The notes below the pieces were generated by a model. That model saw only the letters and a program-made list of their open reading frames with translations. It was not told the origin of the DNA and did no database searches. Of a DNA stretch of 64,000 nucleotides, positions 7,155 through 16,156 are shown piece after piece. Origin of the DNA: Gryllotalpicola daejeonensis (GTDB lineage Bacteria; Actinomycetota; Actinomycetes; Actinomycetales; Microbacteriaceae); assembly GCF_039538145.1 (NCBI RefSeq), contig NZ_BAABBV010000001.1:2294001-2358000 (forward strand), given 5' to 3'. The position numbers were made by a program, and so were the translations under genes. Every line of letters starts with the position of its first letter. The stretch's first letter is position 1.

Positions 7155-9047
7155 TCAGCGGGTGATCGTGAAACCTCCCGACGCTGGGGCCGTCAGGGTG
7201 AGGTTCGGCAGGGTGAGGTGAGCGACCGCCGGCTGGACGAGCAGGGCGTCGAGCTGCAGTGAGCCTGAGGTGACTCGCGCCGTGACGGCCACCGTGCCGG
7301 CGGGCAGCGGCGGCAGGGTCAGCGGCAGCAGCGCGCTCGAGGTCGCGGCGATGCCCTGGGCGCCGAGGCCGCCGTTCGGCGTCGAGCCCAGCGGAACGAC
7401 GCGACCCGGGGCGAGCGTTGCGGTCCATGCCGTGGTGCCCGTGGGCTCCGCCGCGAGGTTCACCACCGGGTGCACCACGTCGCCGCGGTCGGCCGACACC
7501 GGAATCGTCACGCTCGCGCCGGCTGCAGCCTGCACGTACGACCCGGACCAGTTGGCGGAACCCGTCCACGCGGAAGCGGGGGACGCGAGCGTCGCACCAC
7601 CGGCGAGCGTGCCCGATTCGGCTTCGACGACCGCGAGCCCAGTCCGCGACACCACCGAGGTGCCCGCAGTCGCCAGAGCCCGCACGTCGGGGTGCGCGTC
7701 GAGCGAGAGCATCGTGAGCTCGGTGTGAATGGTCGACTCGGCGCCGCAGTTGCGGTTCACGTCGCCGTTGCCGGCGACCCCGTCGACGCAGACCCCGGTG
7801 GCCGGGTCGTACAGCGGCGAGTTGGTGCGGTTGGCGCCGAAGAACCACGCCGCGGCCACTCCGGCCAGCCGGCGCAGCGACGGGTCGTGCGAATGAGACG
7901 CCACGGTGAGCGCGGATTCGACGAGCGAGTCCGCTCCATAGGCGATCTGCGACTGGTCGAACGGTGTGGGAGTCCAGCCGTTGTCAGGCCCGCCGGTGGT
8001 GAGCACCTGCGGAATGAAGTTCCGCACCGCGCGCTCGGCGACGGCCTGATAGTCGGGGCGGCCGAGCACCGCGGCCGCCGCCGACAGAGCCGCGGGCGCC
8101 TCGCCGCCCCAGCCGTTCCACATCGACCGCGAGGTGGTCGTCGCGAGGAATCCGCCGAAGGGCCACGTCCCGGGCGAACCCACGGCCATGGCCGCGAGCC
8201 CTGCCGCTTCCTTTCCGAGGGCCGTTCGGGTTGCGGCATCCCTCGGGTTCGCCTTCAACCACGCACTCAAGCCGAGCGTCGCCTCGGTGGTCGCGGCGGT
8301 GCTCTGCGTGACGATCCACGCGGGAACGCGCGCACCGTTCGCGACGTCGTACTGCCCGTAGCGGGTCAGCGATCCGCGGTTCAGTGCAGCTAGCGCGAGC
8401 GCGTACCGCTGCCCGAGGAACCGCGCGAACGACGGGTCGGCGGACCCGAACGCCGGCGCCGCCTCGCCCAGCGCCCAGAGTGTCCGCGCGAGCCAGAACG
8501 ACTCGCCGGCGTCGCTCGGGTTGGGGGAGTCCGCGGGCGTCGGCGTGGGGTTGAGCGTGCCGTCGGACTGCTGCCACAGCACCACGTCGCCCGCGTTCGG
8601 CCCGCTCGAGGTCTGGAGATAGGTCAGCTCGCGCAGCAGCTCGTAGGCGTGCCGACGGCTCGAGGCCGTGTGGTTCTGCTGCCAGTCGCGCACATAGACG
8701 ACCGCGGCGCGGGCGATGTCGTCGGCGTCGAACGCCCCCTGGCCGTAGTAGCCGGTCTCCGGGTCGAAGGCGCCGCCGCCGACGCGCTGGAACGAGCCGT
8801 CGGCCTGGTGGTTCGCGTAGACCCACGGTGCCTCTGCCGTCGGCTCGGCCGCCAGGCGGTACGTCGTGTGGCCGGCAACCCCGGCGCGCAGCGGCACGCT
8901 GTCGAGCAGCGAGTCGAGGTGGGCGAGATTGGTGACGGATGTCTGACCCGGCGCATGCGTCGATGGAGTGGTGGCGAGGGCCGGCGCCACCGGGGTGGCG
9001 AAGAGGGCTGCGGCGGCGACCGCCGTGAGGAAGGGCTTGAGCATCAT
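7155..9047 (-). CDS. Secreted alpha/alpha-barrel glycan-active protein with C-terminal carbohydrate-binding-like domain
   Basis: The 630-residue protein starts with a Sec signal peptide (MLKPFLTAVAAAALFATPVAPALA). The region at about 60-460 is helical with repeated aromatic motifs (GYYGQGAFDADDIARAAVVY, WFFGANRTNSPLYDPATGVC), resembling (alpha/alpha)6 glycoside hydrolase barrels. From about 475 a beta-rich domain begins VVEAESGTL, as in CBM6/CBM35-like modules. I cannot assign a GH family or substrate. It overlaps the GH130 gene by four bases (ATGA) and ends the operon that also holds a sugar ABC importer, so it probably acts outside the cell on the glycan imported by that system. Confidence 0.6.
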   Translation of the reverse strand: MMLKPFLTAVAAAALFATPVAPALATTPSTHAPGQTSVTNLAHLDSLLDSVPLRAGVAGHTTYRLAAEPTAEAPWVYANHQADGSFQRVGGGAFDPETGYYGQGAFDADDIARAAVVYVRDWQQNHTASSRRHAYELLRELTYLQTSSGPNAGDVVLWQQSDGTLNPTPTPADSPNPSDAGESFWLARTLWALGEAAPAFGSADPSFARFLGQRYALALAALNRGSLTRYGQYDVANGARVPAWIVTQSTAATTEATLGLSAWLKANPRDAATRTALGKEAAGLAAMAVGSPGTWPFGGFLATTTSRSMWNGWGGEAPAALSAAAAVLGRPDYQAVAERAVRNFIPQVLTTGGPDNGWTPTPFDQSQIAYGADSLVESALTVASHSHDPSLRRLAGVAAAWFFGANRTNSPLYDPATGVCVDGVAGNGDVNRNCGAESTIHTELTMLSLDAHPDVRALATAGTSVVSRTGLAVVEAESGTLAGGATLASPASAWTGSANWSGSYVQAAAGASVTIPVSADRGDVVHPVVNLAAEPTGTTAWTATLAPGRVVPLGSTPNGGLGAQGIAATSSALLPLTLPPLPAGTVAVTARVTSGSLQLDALLVQPAVAHLTLPNLTLTAPASGGFTITR

Positions 9048-10105
9048 TGCTCCGATCTGTGCAGCTCGGCGACGCCGATCTTGGCGTCGGCCATGCCGTA
9101 GAAGACGAACTGGCGGCCATCGATCTCTTCGATGGCGGTGGGGAAGACGACGTTGGCGACGATGCCCTCGCGCTCGTCCTCACTCTCGGCCGAGAGCAGG
9201 GGCTCGGCCGTGCGAGCGACGACGCGCCACGGCTCGTCGGCATCCAGGATCATCGCGCCGGCGGCGTAGTTCACGTTCTTCTGTTGGTCGACGCCGGGCA
9301 CGATGTCGCCGACGACGCCGTGGTGGATGAGCAACCACCCCTCGGGCACCCGCAATGGCGCGGGCCCTGACCCGATCTTGGTCTCTTCGAACGGGAACTG
9401 CGGCGTCGCGACCACGCGGTGCTTGCGCCACCAGGTGAGGGCGCCAAGATCCTCTTCGACCGCGGAGACCGGCATGAACGAGATCCAGATGCTGGCGCGC
9501 TCATCGGGGAGCCCTGCCGGCGGGCGGGCGACCTCGCCGGGGCGGATGCCCTCGAGGTCCCACGACGGCCGGTGTAGCACGGCGAACGACGGCACGCCGT
9601 CGGGGTCGGCGACCACCTCGGGGAAGAACACGGTGTCCTTGTTGGGGTAGAGCCCGAGGTCGAACCCCTGCTCGTCGTCGTACTCGAAGGTGACCGGCCC
9701 GAGCCGCTTCCACGAGCGCTCGTCCGGCGAGACCGCGATGCCGGTGCGCGGCCCGAGCGGCCCGTAGGCGACATAGGTCATGACGTTCAGACCGAGCGCG
9801 GGCAGGAAGGTCACGCGCGGGTCCTCGACGCCGGCATTCTGCGCGCCGTGCTCCCACGAGCGATCGGGCTCGAGCACCACTCCCTCGCGCGAGACGCCGA
9901 CAGGGACGGCATCCTTGAGCTCGATCTTGGCGAGCCCGACGCGCGAGACATTGCCGGCAGCCACCAGCCGCGGAAGCAGATAGAGCGAGCCGTCAGCGCC
10001 GCGCACGGTGGCGGGGTTGAGCACGCCCTCGACCTCGAGCTCATTGCCGGGCTCTGGCGCCATGAGCAGGCCGAGGCGGGTGAGCGAGTAGGGGAAGGAA
10101 GTCAT
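9044..10105 (-). CDS. GH130-type beta-mannoside phosphorylase or related five-blade propeller enzyme
   Basis: GH130 enzymes cleave or phosphorolyse beta-mannosides in the cytoplasm. The 353-residue length fits a five-bladed propeller. Visible landmarks are EGVLNPATVRGADGSLYLL near residue 27, NAGVEDPRVTFL near 90, YPNKDTVFFPEVV in the middle and GDIVPGVDQQKNVNYAAGAM towards the end. AAGGAG lies close before the ATG. It sits between the ABC permeases (49 bases upstream) and the secreted barrel protein, so it probably processes the imported oligosaccharide. The exact bond and whether it is a phosphorylase or hydrolase cannot be read from the sequence. Confidence 0.75.
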   Translation of the reverse strand: MTSFPYSLTRLGLLMAPEPGNELEVEGVLNPATVRGADGSLYLLPRLVAAGNVSRVGLAKIELKDAVPVGVSREGVVLEPDRSWEHGAQNAGVEDPRVTFLPALGLNVMTYVAYGPLGPRTGIAVSPDERSWKRLGPVTFEYDDEQGFDLGLYPNKDTVFFPEVVADPDGVPSFAVLHRPSWDLEGIRPGEVARPPAGLPDERASIWISFMPVSAVEEDLGALTWWRKHRVVATPQFPFEETKIGSGPAPLRVPEGWLLIHHGVVGDIVPGVDQQKNVNYAAGAMILDADEPWRVVARTAEPLLSAESEDEREGIVANVVFPTAIEEIDGRQFVFYGMADAKIGVAELHRSEQ

Positions 10106-10154
10106 GAGTTCTCCTTGTGGGTTGCGGATGCCTCAGGCATCCGTGCCGGCAAAT

Positions 10155-11003
10155 TCAGCCCTTCACGCCCGAGCCGATATCGGTCGAGATGAAGTAGCGC
10201 TGGAACACGATGAAGAGCACGACGACGGGCGCTGCCAGCACCACGGCACCCGCGAGCACGGCGCCGAACGGGTTCGCCGCCGTCGCCGCGACGTTGCTGA
10301 TGTAGTTGGCGAGCGAGACCGCGAGCGGCTGCATGCTCGCCTCTTTCGTGATGAGGAACGGCCAGAGGAACTCGTTCCACGGGCCGATGAACACGAGCAG
10401 CAGCACGGTCACGAGCGCCGGCCGCACGAGCGGCAGCGCCACGCGCCACAGCAGGCGGAACTCGCCGGCGCCGTCGATGCGGGCGGCTTCGAAGAGCTCC
10501 TTCGGAACCTGCAGGAAGTACTGCCGGAAGATGATCACCGCCGTCGAGTTGATCGCGAATGGCAGGATCATGCCGAGGTAGCTGTCGGCCAGGCCGTAGT
10601 CGCGCGCGATCAGCACGTAGAGCGGAATGATCAGCAGCTGGAACGGGATCACCTGCACCAGCAGCGCAAGCGCGAAGGTCGTGCCCCGGCCGCGCCACTG
10701 CAGCACCGCGAGCGAATAGCCCGCGAGCATGCCGAACACCACCGTGCACAGCAGCACGCCGCCCGTGAAGATGCCCGAGTTCATCAGCCCCGTGAGCAGG
10801 TTGATGCGGCTGTTGATGTCGGCGAAGTTGCTCAACGTCAGGTTGCCCGGCTCGGGGAACGCGCCCGCCACGGTCGTGTCCGGCGCCTTCTGCAGCGAGC
10901 CGATGACCATGTAATAGAACGGGAACAGGAAGACGATCGCGCCGATGGTCAGTACGACCCCGCGAAGGATCGCCTGCCCTCGGCTGAGTGATGTGGCGCG
11001 CAT
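10155..11003 (-). CDS. Sugar ABC transporter permease (MalG/CUT1 type)
   Basis: This is an inner-membrane permease of a carbohydrate uptake ABC system. The 282-residue protein has six predicted membrane helices and the EAA loop of the family (ELFEAARIDGAGEFRLLWRVALPLVRPAL). FQLLIIPLYVLIARDYGLADSY is also typical of the MalG side. The ATG at 11003 overlaps the stop of the other permease by one base; an open frame continues upstream but only overlaps that gene. The ATPase is not encoded here and is probably a shared MsiK-like protein, as is common in actinobacteria. Confidence 0.9.
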   Translation of the reverse strand: MRATSLSRGQAILRGVVLTIGAIVFLFPFYYMVIGSLQKAPDTTVAGAFPEPGNLTLSNFADINSRINLLTGLMNSGIFTGGVLLCTVVFGMLAGYSLAVLQWRGRGTTFALALLVQVIPFQLLIIPLYVLIARDYGLADSYLGMILPFAINSTAVIIFRQYFLQVPKELFEAARIDGAGEFRLLWRVALPLVRPALVTVLLLVFIGPWNEFLWPFLITKEASMQPLAVSLANYISNVAATAANPFGAVLAGAVVLAAPVVVLFIVFQRYFISTDIGSGVKG

Positions 11004-11974
11004 CAGTCGTTCCCCCCTGCGAAGCGGTTCTGCAGGAACGCGATGATCAGCACGAAGACGACCAGCACGATGCCGATCGCCGCCGCGTAGCCCGGGTGCC
11101 CCTGCTCGATGCCCTGCTGGTACATCACGAGCACGGGGCTCGACGACGCGCCGTTCGGTCCGCCGCCGCCCGTCAGCAGGTACGGCTCGGTGAAGAGGTT
11201 CGCCCCGATGACGGTCGACAGCAGCAGCACCAGCACGGTCGCGGGCCGCACGCCGGGCACGGTCACCGAGAAGAACGAGCGCACCTTGCCCGCGCCGTCG
11301 GTGGCCGCCGACTCGTAGAGCTCCCCAGGCACGTTCTGCAGCGCGGCGAGGTAGAGCAGGATGTAGAACCCGAGCTGCTTCCACGTCACGAACAGCGCGA
11401 TCGTCGGCATCGAGAGGTGCGAGTTGACGAGCCACGACGGGTCGGGCGCGAGCGGCCCGAGAATCCGGTTCACCAGCCCGTGGCCGCTGAACAGGAACAG
11501 CCACACTCCGACGACGGCGACGCTCGCCGTGACATACGGCACGTAGTAGCTCACCCTCAGGAACGTGCGCGCGTGCACCACCGAGTTGAGCGCGGTCGCG
11601 AGCAGCAGCGACAGCACGACGGTGAGCGGCACGTTGATCACGAGGAACACCAGCACGTTGCCGAAGGATTGGATGACCTTCGGGTCGGTGAACACCTGCG
11701 CGTAGTTCGCGAGCCCGACGAAGGGCCGGTCCACCTGCGCGCCGGGCGCCGCGAAGAAGTAGTCGAAGAACGACATGTAGATCGCGAAACCCAGCGGGTA
11801 GGCGAAGATCACGAGCACGAACACGAGATAGGGCGCGCTGAAAAGCCAGCCCAGCGGATTCTTCCCCAGGATTCGAAGATGAACCGGATGCCTGCGCAGC
11901 GGCGCCTCGCCCGGGGGTCGGCCCGTGCGCTGCGCGCCTGGGCCGACCGTGCCGACGGTGTGACTCACAGACAT
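11003..11974 (-). CDS. Sugar ABC transporter permease (MalF/CUT1 type)
   Basis: This is the second membrane subunit of the sugar importer. It has 323 residues, a cytoplasmic basic start, six membrane helices and the EAA motif ELYESAATDGAGKVRSFFSV. The GYAAAIGIVLVVFVLIIAFLQ end is typical of MalF-like partners. The start is the ATG at 11974, just after the lipoprotein stop (4 bases apart), rather than an upstream in-frame codon that lies inside that gene. It is translated together with the lipoprotein and the MalG-type permease. Confidence 0.9.
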   Translation of the reverse strand: MSVSHTVGTVGPGAQRTGRPPGEAPLRRHPVHLRILGKNPLGWLFSAPYLVFVLVIFAYPLGFAIYMSFFDYFFAAPGAQVDRPFVGLANYAQVFTDPKVIQSFGNVLVFLVINVPLTVVLSLLLATALNSVVHARTFLRVSYYVPYVTASVAVVGVWLFLFSGHGLVNRILGPLAPDPSWLVNSHLSMPTIALFVTWKQLGFYILLYLAALQNVPGELYESAATDGAGKVRSFFSVTVPGVRPATVLVLLLSTVIGANLFTEPYLLTGGGGPNGASSSPVLVMYQQGIEQGHPGYAAAIGIVLVVFVLIIAFLQNRFAGGND

Positions 11975-11978
11975 CCGA

Positions 11979-13277
11979 TCACTTCTTCGTCCACGTCTGC
12001 GTGATCTGCTTGCTCGCATCCTTGAGCTGCGAATCCAGGTCACCCTGGCCCGAGATCACGGCCTTCGTGTAGAAGTCGCGCAGCGCCTGCAGCGTCGCGA
12101 CGGTGTTCGGCCCGGTCGGGTCGTCGACCGTGCGGTCGGCCTGGCTCGCGAAGTCCTTGTAGGCGGGGTTCTTTGCGAAGTAGTCGGCGTAGGTGCTCTG
12201 CAGGTCGCTGCGGATCGGCATCTGGCCGGTGGTCTGCAGCAGCTTGCCGTCCTGGTCCTCACTGGTCGCGAACTTCAGCACGTCCCACGCGGTGCCCTGG
12301 TTCTTGCACGAGGTGTACATGCCGATGTTCTTGGCGTCGGGGAAGGTGTAGATCTGGTCGGGGCTTTTGCCGTCCTTCGTCGGCACGGGCACCTCGCCCC
12401 ACTTCACCGACTTGTAGACCGGGATCGCCCAGGGGCCGACGATCGCCATCGCGGCCTTGCCCGAGGCGAAGGCGTCGTCCTGCACGGGCTCCTTGCCGGC
12501 GAGGCCCTCGGAGTAGATCGTCTTCCAGAACTGCGCGACGTCCTTACCGGCCTGGCTGTTGATCGTCGCCTTGTCGTTCTTGATCAGCGGCGTGCCGCCG
12601 GACTCTGCGGCATACAGCGGCAGGAAGTCGAAGTTCGGCTGGAAGAACTCGCTCGTCGGCGACGGATAGATCGCGTAGGGCGCGGCGCCGCTCGACTTGA
12701 TCTTCTCGGCCGTGGCGAGGAAGTCGGCGTAGGTCGACAGCTTGGGATTCTCGGAGTCGAGACCCGCCTTCTGGAAGATGGTCTTGTTGTAGAAGATCAT
12801 GACGGGGTTCGACTTCCACGGCATCTGATAGAAGTCGCCGTCGGCCGACTTGTACTGGTCGGCGACCGCCTTCCCGCTACGGTCTTCGATGTATTTGTCG
12901 GCGCCGGGGAACTTCGACAGGTCAACGAGGCCGCCCTGCTTCTGGAACTGGCCGGTGGCCGCGGGCAGGTTGTTGAGCACCAGGCACGGGGTGGTGCCGG
13001 CGGTGATCGCGGCGCCGATGACCTCTTCGGTGCTCTTGCCCGCGGGCACTTCTTGCGCCTTGATCTTCTCTTTGGGGTGGTCGGCGTTCCAAGCGGCGAC
13101 CATCGCCTTGCCCCACGCGACCTCCTGCTCGTTGTTCGAGTACCAGATCGTGATGGGGCCGTGCTTCTTCATGGCGTCCGAGGCCGAGCCGGAGCCTCCG
13201 CCTGAGCACCCGCTGAGGGTGAGCGCTGCGATTCCGATCGCCGCGGCTGCGGCGGCAGTCCAGGTGCGACATTGCAT
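11979..13277 (-). CDS. Sugar ABC transporter substrate-binding lipoprotein
   Basis: This extracytoplasmic solute-binding protein is of the CUT1/SBP1 type. A lipoprotein signal peptide ends in the lipobox LSGC at about residue 23. The mature part shows ITIWYSNNEQEVAWGKAMV, AGTTPCLVLNNLPAATGQF and SGKAAMAIVGPWAIPVYK, as in maltose-type binding proteins. The ATG at 13277 follows AAGGAGGATCC, an excellent Shine-Dalgarno. It is the first structural gene after the LacI regulator and precedes both permeases. The ligand is not known; the GH130 neighbour suggests a mannose-containing oligosaccharide. Confidence 0.88.
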   Translation of the reverse strand: MQCRTWTAAAAAAIGIAALTLSGCSGGGSGSASDAMKKHGPITIWYSNNEQEVAWGKAMVAAWNADHPKEKIKAQEVPAGKSTEEVIGAAITAGTTPCLVLNNLPAATGQFQKQGGLVDLSKFPGADKYIEDRSGKAVADQYKSADGDFYQMPWKSNPVMIFYNKTIFQKAGLDSENPKLSTYADFLATAEKIKSSGAAPYAIYPSPTSEFFQPNFDFLPLYAAESGGTPLIKNDKATINSQAGKDVAQFWKTIYSEGLAGKEPVQDDAFASGKAAMAIVGPWAIPVYKSVKWGEVPVPTKDGKSPDQIYTFPDAKNIGMYTSCKNQGTAWDVLKFATSEDQDGKLLQTTGQMPIRSDLQSTYADYFAKNPAYKDFASQADRTVDDPTGPNTVATLQALRDFYTKAVISGQGDLDSQLKDASKQITQTWTKK

Positions 13278-13341
13278 TGGATCCTCCTTGGTTGACGTTT
13301 TTCCAGGCCTGTTCGGCCGGTTTCGGGCACACCGATCACCG

Positions 13342-13365
13342 CCGCGGGCAGGCGTGCTGCCGCGG
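13342..13365 (-). terminator. Hairpin between lacI-type gene and lipoprotein gene
   Basis: CCGCGGGCAG (13342-13351) pairs with CTGCCGCGG (13357-13365) with one bulged G. It lies about 25 bases past the regulator stop and 65 before the lipoprotein start. There is no U-tract. It could attenuate read-through so that the lipoprotein is set separately from its regulator. Confidence 0.35.
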
Positions 13366-13387
13366 ATCGAGTGGTGCGCTGTTGGTT

Positions 13388-14410
13388 CTAGGCGGTGGCG
13401 GTCGGCGCTGTTGTCGACGCGCGGACTATCAGGGCTGCGGGCGGCAGCGGCACGTCGGCCGCCTGCCCCCGCTCGACGAGGTCGAGGAGCGCCTGCGTCG
13501 AGGCGCGCCCCCAACCGGCAGGGTCATTGTCAAGAGTGGTGAGCGTCGGGTAGACGAACCGACCCATGTCCGAGCCGTCCATTCCCGCGATCGAGAGCTC
13601 ACCGGGAAGGTCGAGCCCTAGCTCGTGTGCCACCGCGATCCCGGCGAACGCCATGGGGTCGTTCGCATAGACGATGGCCGTCGGGCGGTCGGGTCGGGCG
13701 AGCAGGCGCCGCGTGGCATCCATGCCCTGCTCCGGCGAGAAGTCGGTGTGCTCGACGACGGTCTCAAGCCCCAGGCGATCGGCCACCTCTCGGTGGCGCT
13801 CAAGGCGCGTGCGCGCGTGCTGCATGTTCTCGTCGCCGGCGACGTGCGCGACGCGGCGATGGCCGAGCTCGGCGAGGTGCGTGAGCAGCGACTCGATTCC
13901 GGATGCATAGTCTCTGGTCACTGCCGGGAATGGGCTCTCGCCCTGCGGCCGGCCGAGCGTCACGGCGCGGCCGCCGAGGCCGGCGATCAGTTCGATGCGC
14001 GGGTCGCTCTCGAGCAGGTCGGTGAGCAGGAAGCCGTCGACGCGCTGGTCGGCGATCAAGCGGCGGTAGGTCTGCGTCTCGGTTTCGTGGTCGGGGACGA
14101 CGCTCAGCACGAGCACCTGGCCGTGGGCCGCCAGCACGCTCTCGACGCCGGCGACGTAGGCCGCGAAGAAGGGATCGGCCTCGAAGGTCGAGGGGTCGCG
14201 GCGCACCACGAGGCCCAGGGAGTACGCCCGCTTCATCGCGAGCGACCGCGCGTTCGTGCTGGGCCGCCAGCCGAGCTCGGCCGCCGCCGCGTCGATGCGC
14301 TCCCGGGCAGCGGCCGAGACGCCCGGGCGGCCGTTGAGCGCGAGGGACACGAGCCCCTTGCTCACCCCTGCCTCGCGGGCGACGTCGTCGATCGTTGGCT
14401 TGCGCATCAT
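13388..14410 (-). CDS. LacI-family repressor of the glycoside locus
   Basis: This 340-residue LacI/GalR regulator has the helix-turn-helix TIDDVAREAGVSKGLVSLAL at residues 5-24 and the hinge helix NARSLAMKR near 60, followed by the periplasmic-binding-like core (VDGFLLTDL, GHRRVAHVAG, AIVYANDPMAFAGI). It is the first gene of the operon running into the lipoprotein, permeases and GH130 gene, so it most likely senses the imported sugar or a phosphorylated product. Two palindromic sites at 14437-14472, just upstream, suggest autoregulation. Two consecutive ATG codons start the frame; either could be used. Confidence 0.9.
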   Translation of the reverse strand: MMRKPTIDDVAREAGVSKGLVSLALNGRPGVSAAARERIDAAAAELGWRPSTNARSLAMKRAYSLGLVVRRDPSTFEADPFFAAYVAGVESVLAAHGQVLVLSVVPDHETETQTYRRLIADQRVDGFLLTDLLESDPRIELIAGLGGRAVTLGRPQGESPFPAVTRDYASGIESLLTHLAELGHRRVAHVAGDENMQHARTRLERHREVADRLGLETVVEHTDFSPEQGMDATRRLLARPDRPTAIVYANDPMAFAGIAVAHELGLDLPGELSIAGMDGSDMGRFVYPTLTTLDNDPAGWGRASTQALLDLVERGQAADVPLPPAALIVRASTTAPTATA

Positions 14411-14436
14411 GTGTCGGTGCCGGTCGCCTCCGTTGG

Positions 14437-14472
14437 CTTAAACCGGTTCAAGAAACCTAAAGCGGTTTAAGG
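14437..14472 (-). promoter_or_regulatory. Two LacI-type operators upstream of the regulator gene
   Basis: CTTAAACCGGTTCAAG (14437-14452) is a 16-base near-palindrome around the C-G centre typical of LacI-family sites. CCTAAAGCGGTTTAAGG (14456-14472) is a second, weaker copy about 20 bases away, on the same helix face. A degenerate half site (GGCCGGTTTCGG, 13315-13326) lies upstream of the lipoprotein gene. Confidence 0.65.
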
Positions 14473-14493
14473 CGGGCGTCAACCCCGTTGGGG

Positions 14494-15078
14494 TCAGGGT
14501 CGCGAATCGAGCACCGCGGCGACCGCGGCGACGATCTGGGCGCGGATGCGCGCGTGGTCGAGGCCGGGGGAGCCATAGGGGAACGCCGGCACCCACGCGG
14601 TCGCGAGCGACATGACGAAGGTGATGAGGAACTCCGGGTCCCAGGCATCCGTCAGATCGCCCGCGTCTTGGGCGGCGCGCAGCATCGCAGCCTTCGCGCC
14701 GACGCCCTCGCCGTGTGTGGCGGGATCGGGTGTGTCGGGGTCGAGCGTCGTCCAGGCCGTCAGCTGGATGACCTCGGGGTGCGCCATCACGTAGTCGAAG
14801 GTCCTGCCCGCGAACTCGGCGAGGTCGCCGGGCGTCAGCGGGTTCTCCTCCGACACGCGCCGCAGCCGCCTGCGCAGCGTCGCGTCGAAGAGGCCCTCTT
14901 TGCTGCCGAAGTAGATGTAGATCAGGTTCTTGTTGCACCCGGCGGCTTTCGCGATGCGGTCGACGCGCGCGCCGGCGAAGCCGTAGGTGGAGAACTCGGC
15001 GAAGGATGCCTCGAGGATGCGCTGCCTGGTCGCCTCGGCGCGGCCGGCGCCCGCTGCGGACTGCTCCGGTTCAGGCAT
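14494..15078 (-). CDS. TetR-family regulator divergent from an aldo-keto reductase
   Basis: This 194-residue protein has a TetR helix-turn-helix: RQRILEASFAEFSTYGFAGA, then VDRIAKAAGCNKNLIYIYFG, with the characteristic YxYFGSKE end of the recognition helix. The C-terminal ligand domain is of the usual variable type. The ATG at 15078 is preceded by AAGGGG. The gene is divergent from the reductase at 15206, and paired palindromes at 15134-15181 lie between them, so it probably represses the reductase and itself. The inducer is unknown. Confidence 0.88.
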   Translation of the reverse strand: MPEPEQSAAGAGRAEATRQRILEASFAEFSTYGFAGARVDRIAKAAGCNKNLIYIYFGSKEGLFDATLRRRLRRVSEENPLTPGDLAEFAGRTFDYVMAHPEVIQLTAWTTLDPDTPDPATHGEGVGAKAAMLRAAQDAGDLTDAWDPEFLITFVMSLATAWVPAFPYGSPGLDHARIRAQIVAAVAAVLDSRP

Positions 15079-15131
15079 CCCGGCCCCTTCTCTGCTCGCT
15101 CATCGACGCTCTCGTCCTTGCATCGTACGTC

Positions 15132-15181
15132 TTGACTAAATGGTTAGTCCGGTCGTAGCCTCTGACTAACCAGATAGTTAG
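15132..15181 (+). promoter_or_regulatory. Aldo-keto reductase promoter with two TetR-type operators
   Basis: TTGACT (15132-15137) and TAGCCT (15156-15161), 18 bases apart, form a good promoter for the reductase. GACTAA-ATGG-TTAGTC (15134-15149) is a perfect palindrome overlapping the -35 box. CTAAC-CAGATA-GTTAG (15166-15181) is a second perfect palindrome just past the -10 box. A bound TetR protein at either site would block transcription. A TACGAT box (complement of 15122-15127) may serve the regulator. Confidence 0.7.
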
Positions 15182-15205
15182 CTTGCGACGAGAAAGCAGA
15201 GCCCG

Positions 15206-16096
15206 ATGACTCTTCCCGGTGGAACCCTCAGCCTTGCCCCCGACCTCACGATCACGCGCATGGGCTACGGCACCATGCAGCTTCCCGGCCCCGGTGTGTG
15301 GGGGCCGCCGCGCGACCACGACGAGGCGATCGCCGTGCTGCGCGCCGCCGTCGAGGCCGGCATCACGCATCTCGACACGGCCGCCTTCTACGGCTACAAC
15401 GTCTCGAACGACCTGATCCGCGAGGCGCTGCACCCGTACCCCGCCGAGCTGCACATCGTCACCAAGGTCGGCGCCTCGCGCGGCCCCGACGGCGCCTGGA
15501 ACATGGACCGCACGCCGGCCTCGCTCGTGGCCCAGGTGCACGACAACCTCGAGCACCTCGGGCTCGAGACGCTCGACGTCGTGAACCTGCGCATGGGTTC
15601 GCCCGAGGCCACCGTCGAGGAGCCGATCGCCGACCTCGTGGGCACCCTCGTCGAGCTGCAGCAGCAGGGCAAGATCCGCCACCTCGGGCTCAGCCAGGTG
15701 ACCGACGCGCAGCTCAGCGAGGCGCTCGCGATCACCCCCGTCGTCGGCGTGCAGTCGCTGTACAACCTGGTGCGTCGCAATGACGAGGGGATGCTTCGCC
15801 GCACGGCCGAGCTCGGAATCGCCTACGTCCCGTACTTCCCGCTCGGCGGCTTCACGCCGCTGCAGTCGGGGGTGCTCGCGTCGGTCGCCGAGCGGCTCGA
15901 GGCCTCGCCGCAGCAGGTCGCCCTCGCCTGGCTGCTGCAGCGCTCGCCGAACATCGCACTCATCCCCGGCACGTCGAGCCGCGCGCACCTGGCCGAGAAC
16001 ATCGCGGCGGCCGCGCTCGAGCTGCCGGCAGAGGTCGTCGCCGAGCTCGACGCGATCGAGCAGCTCGCCGACCCGGTGCACGCCGAGACGCACTGA
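15206..16096 (+). CDS. Aldo/keto reductase
   Basis: This is an NADPH-dependent reductase of the aldo/keto reductase superfamily, 296 residues, a (beta/alpha)8 barrel. The signature is visible as THLDTAAFYGYNVSNDLIREAL (catalytic Asp and Tyr), with HIVTKVG carrying the Lys. The cofactor site is near LIPGTSSRAHLAENIAA at the C-terminus. It is divergent from a TetR gene and controlled by two operators, so it may be induced by a toxic carbonyl or a natural product. The substrate cannot be deduced. Confidence 0.88.
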   Translation: MTLPGGTLSLAPDLTITRMGYGTMQLPGPGVWGPPRDHDEAIAVLRAAVEAGITHLDTAAFYGYNVSNDLIREALHPYPAELHIVTKVGASRGPDGAWNMDRTPASLVAQVHDNLEHLGLETLDVVNLRMGSPEATVEEPIADLVGTLVELQQQGKIRHLGLSQVTDAQLSEALAITPVVGVQSLYNLVRRNDEGMLRRTAELGIAYVPYFPLGGFTPLQSGVLASVAERLEASPQQVALAWLLQRSPNIALIPGTSSRAHLAENIAAAALELPAEVVAELDAIEQLADPVHAETH

Positions 16097-16156
16097 CCGT
16101 CGCCCATGCCCCCAGCGCTCCGCGTGCCGCGTGCCGGGGTGGCACATTCCCCCTTA

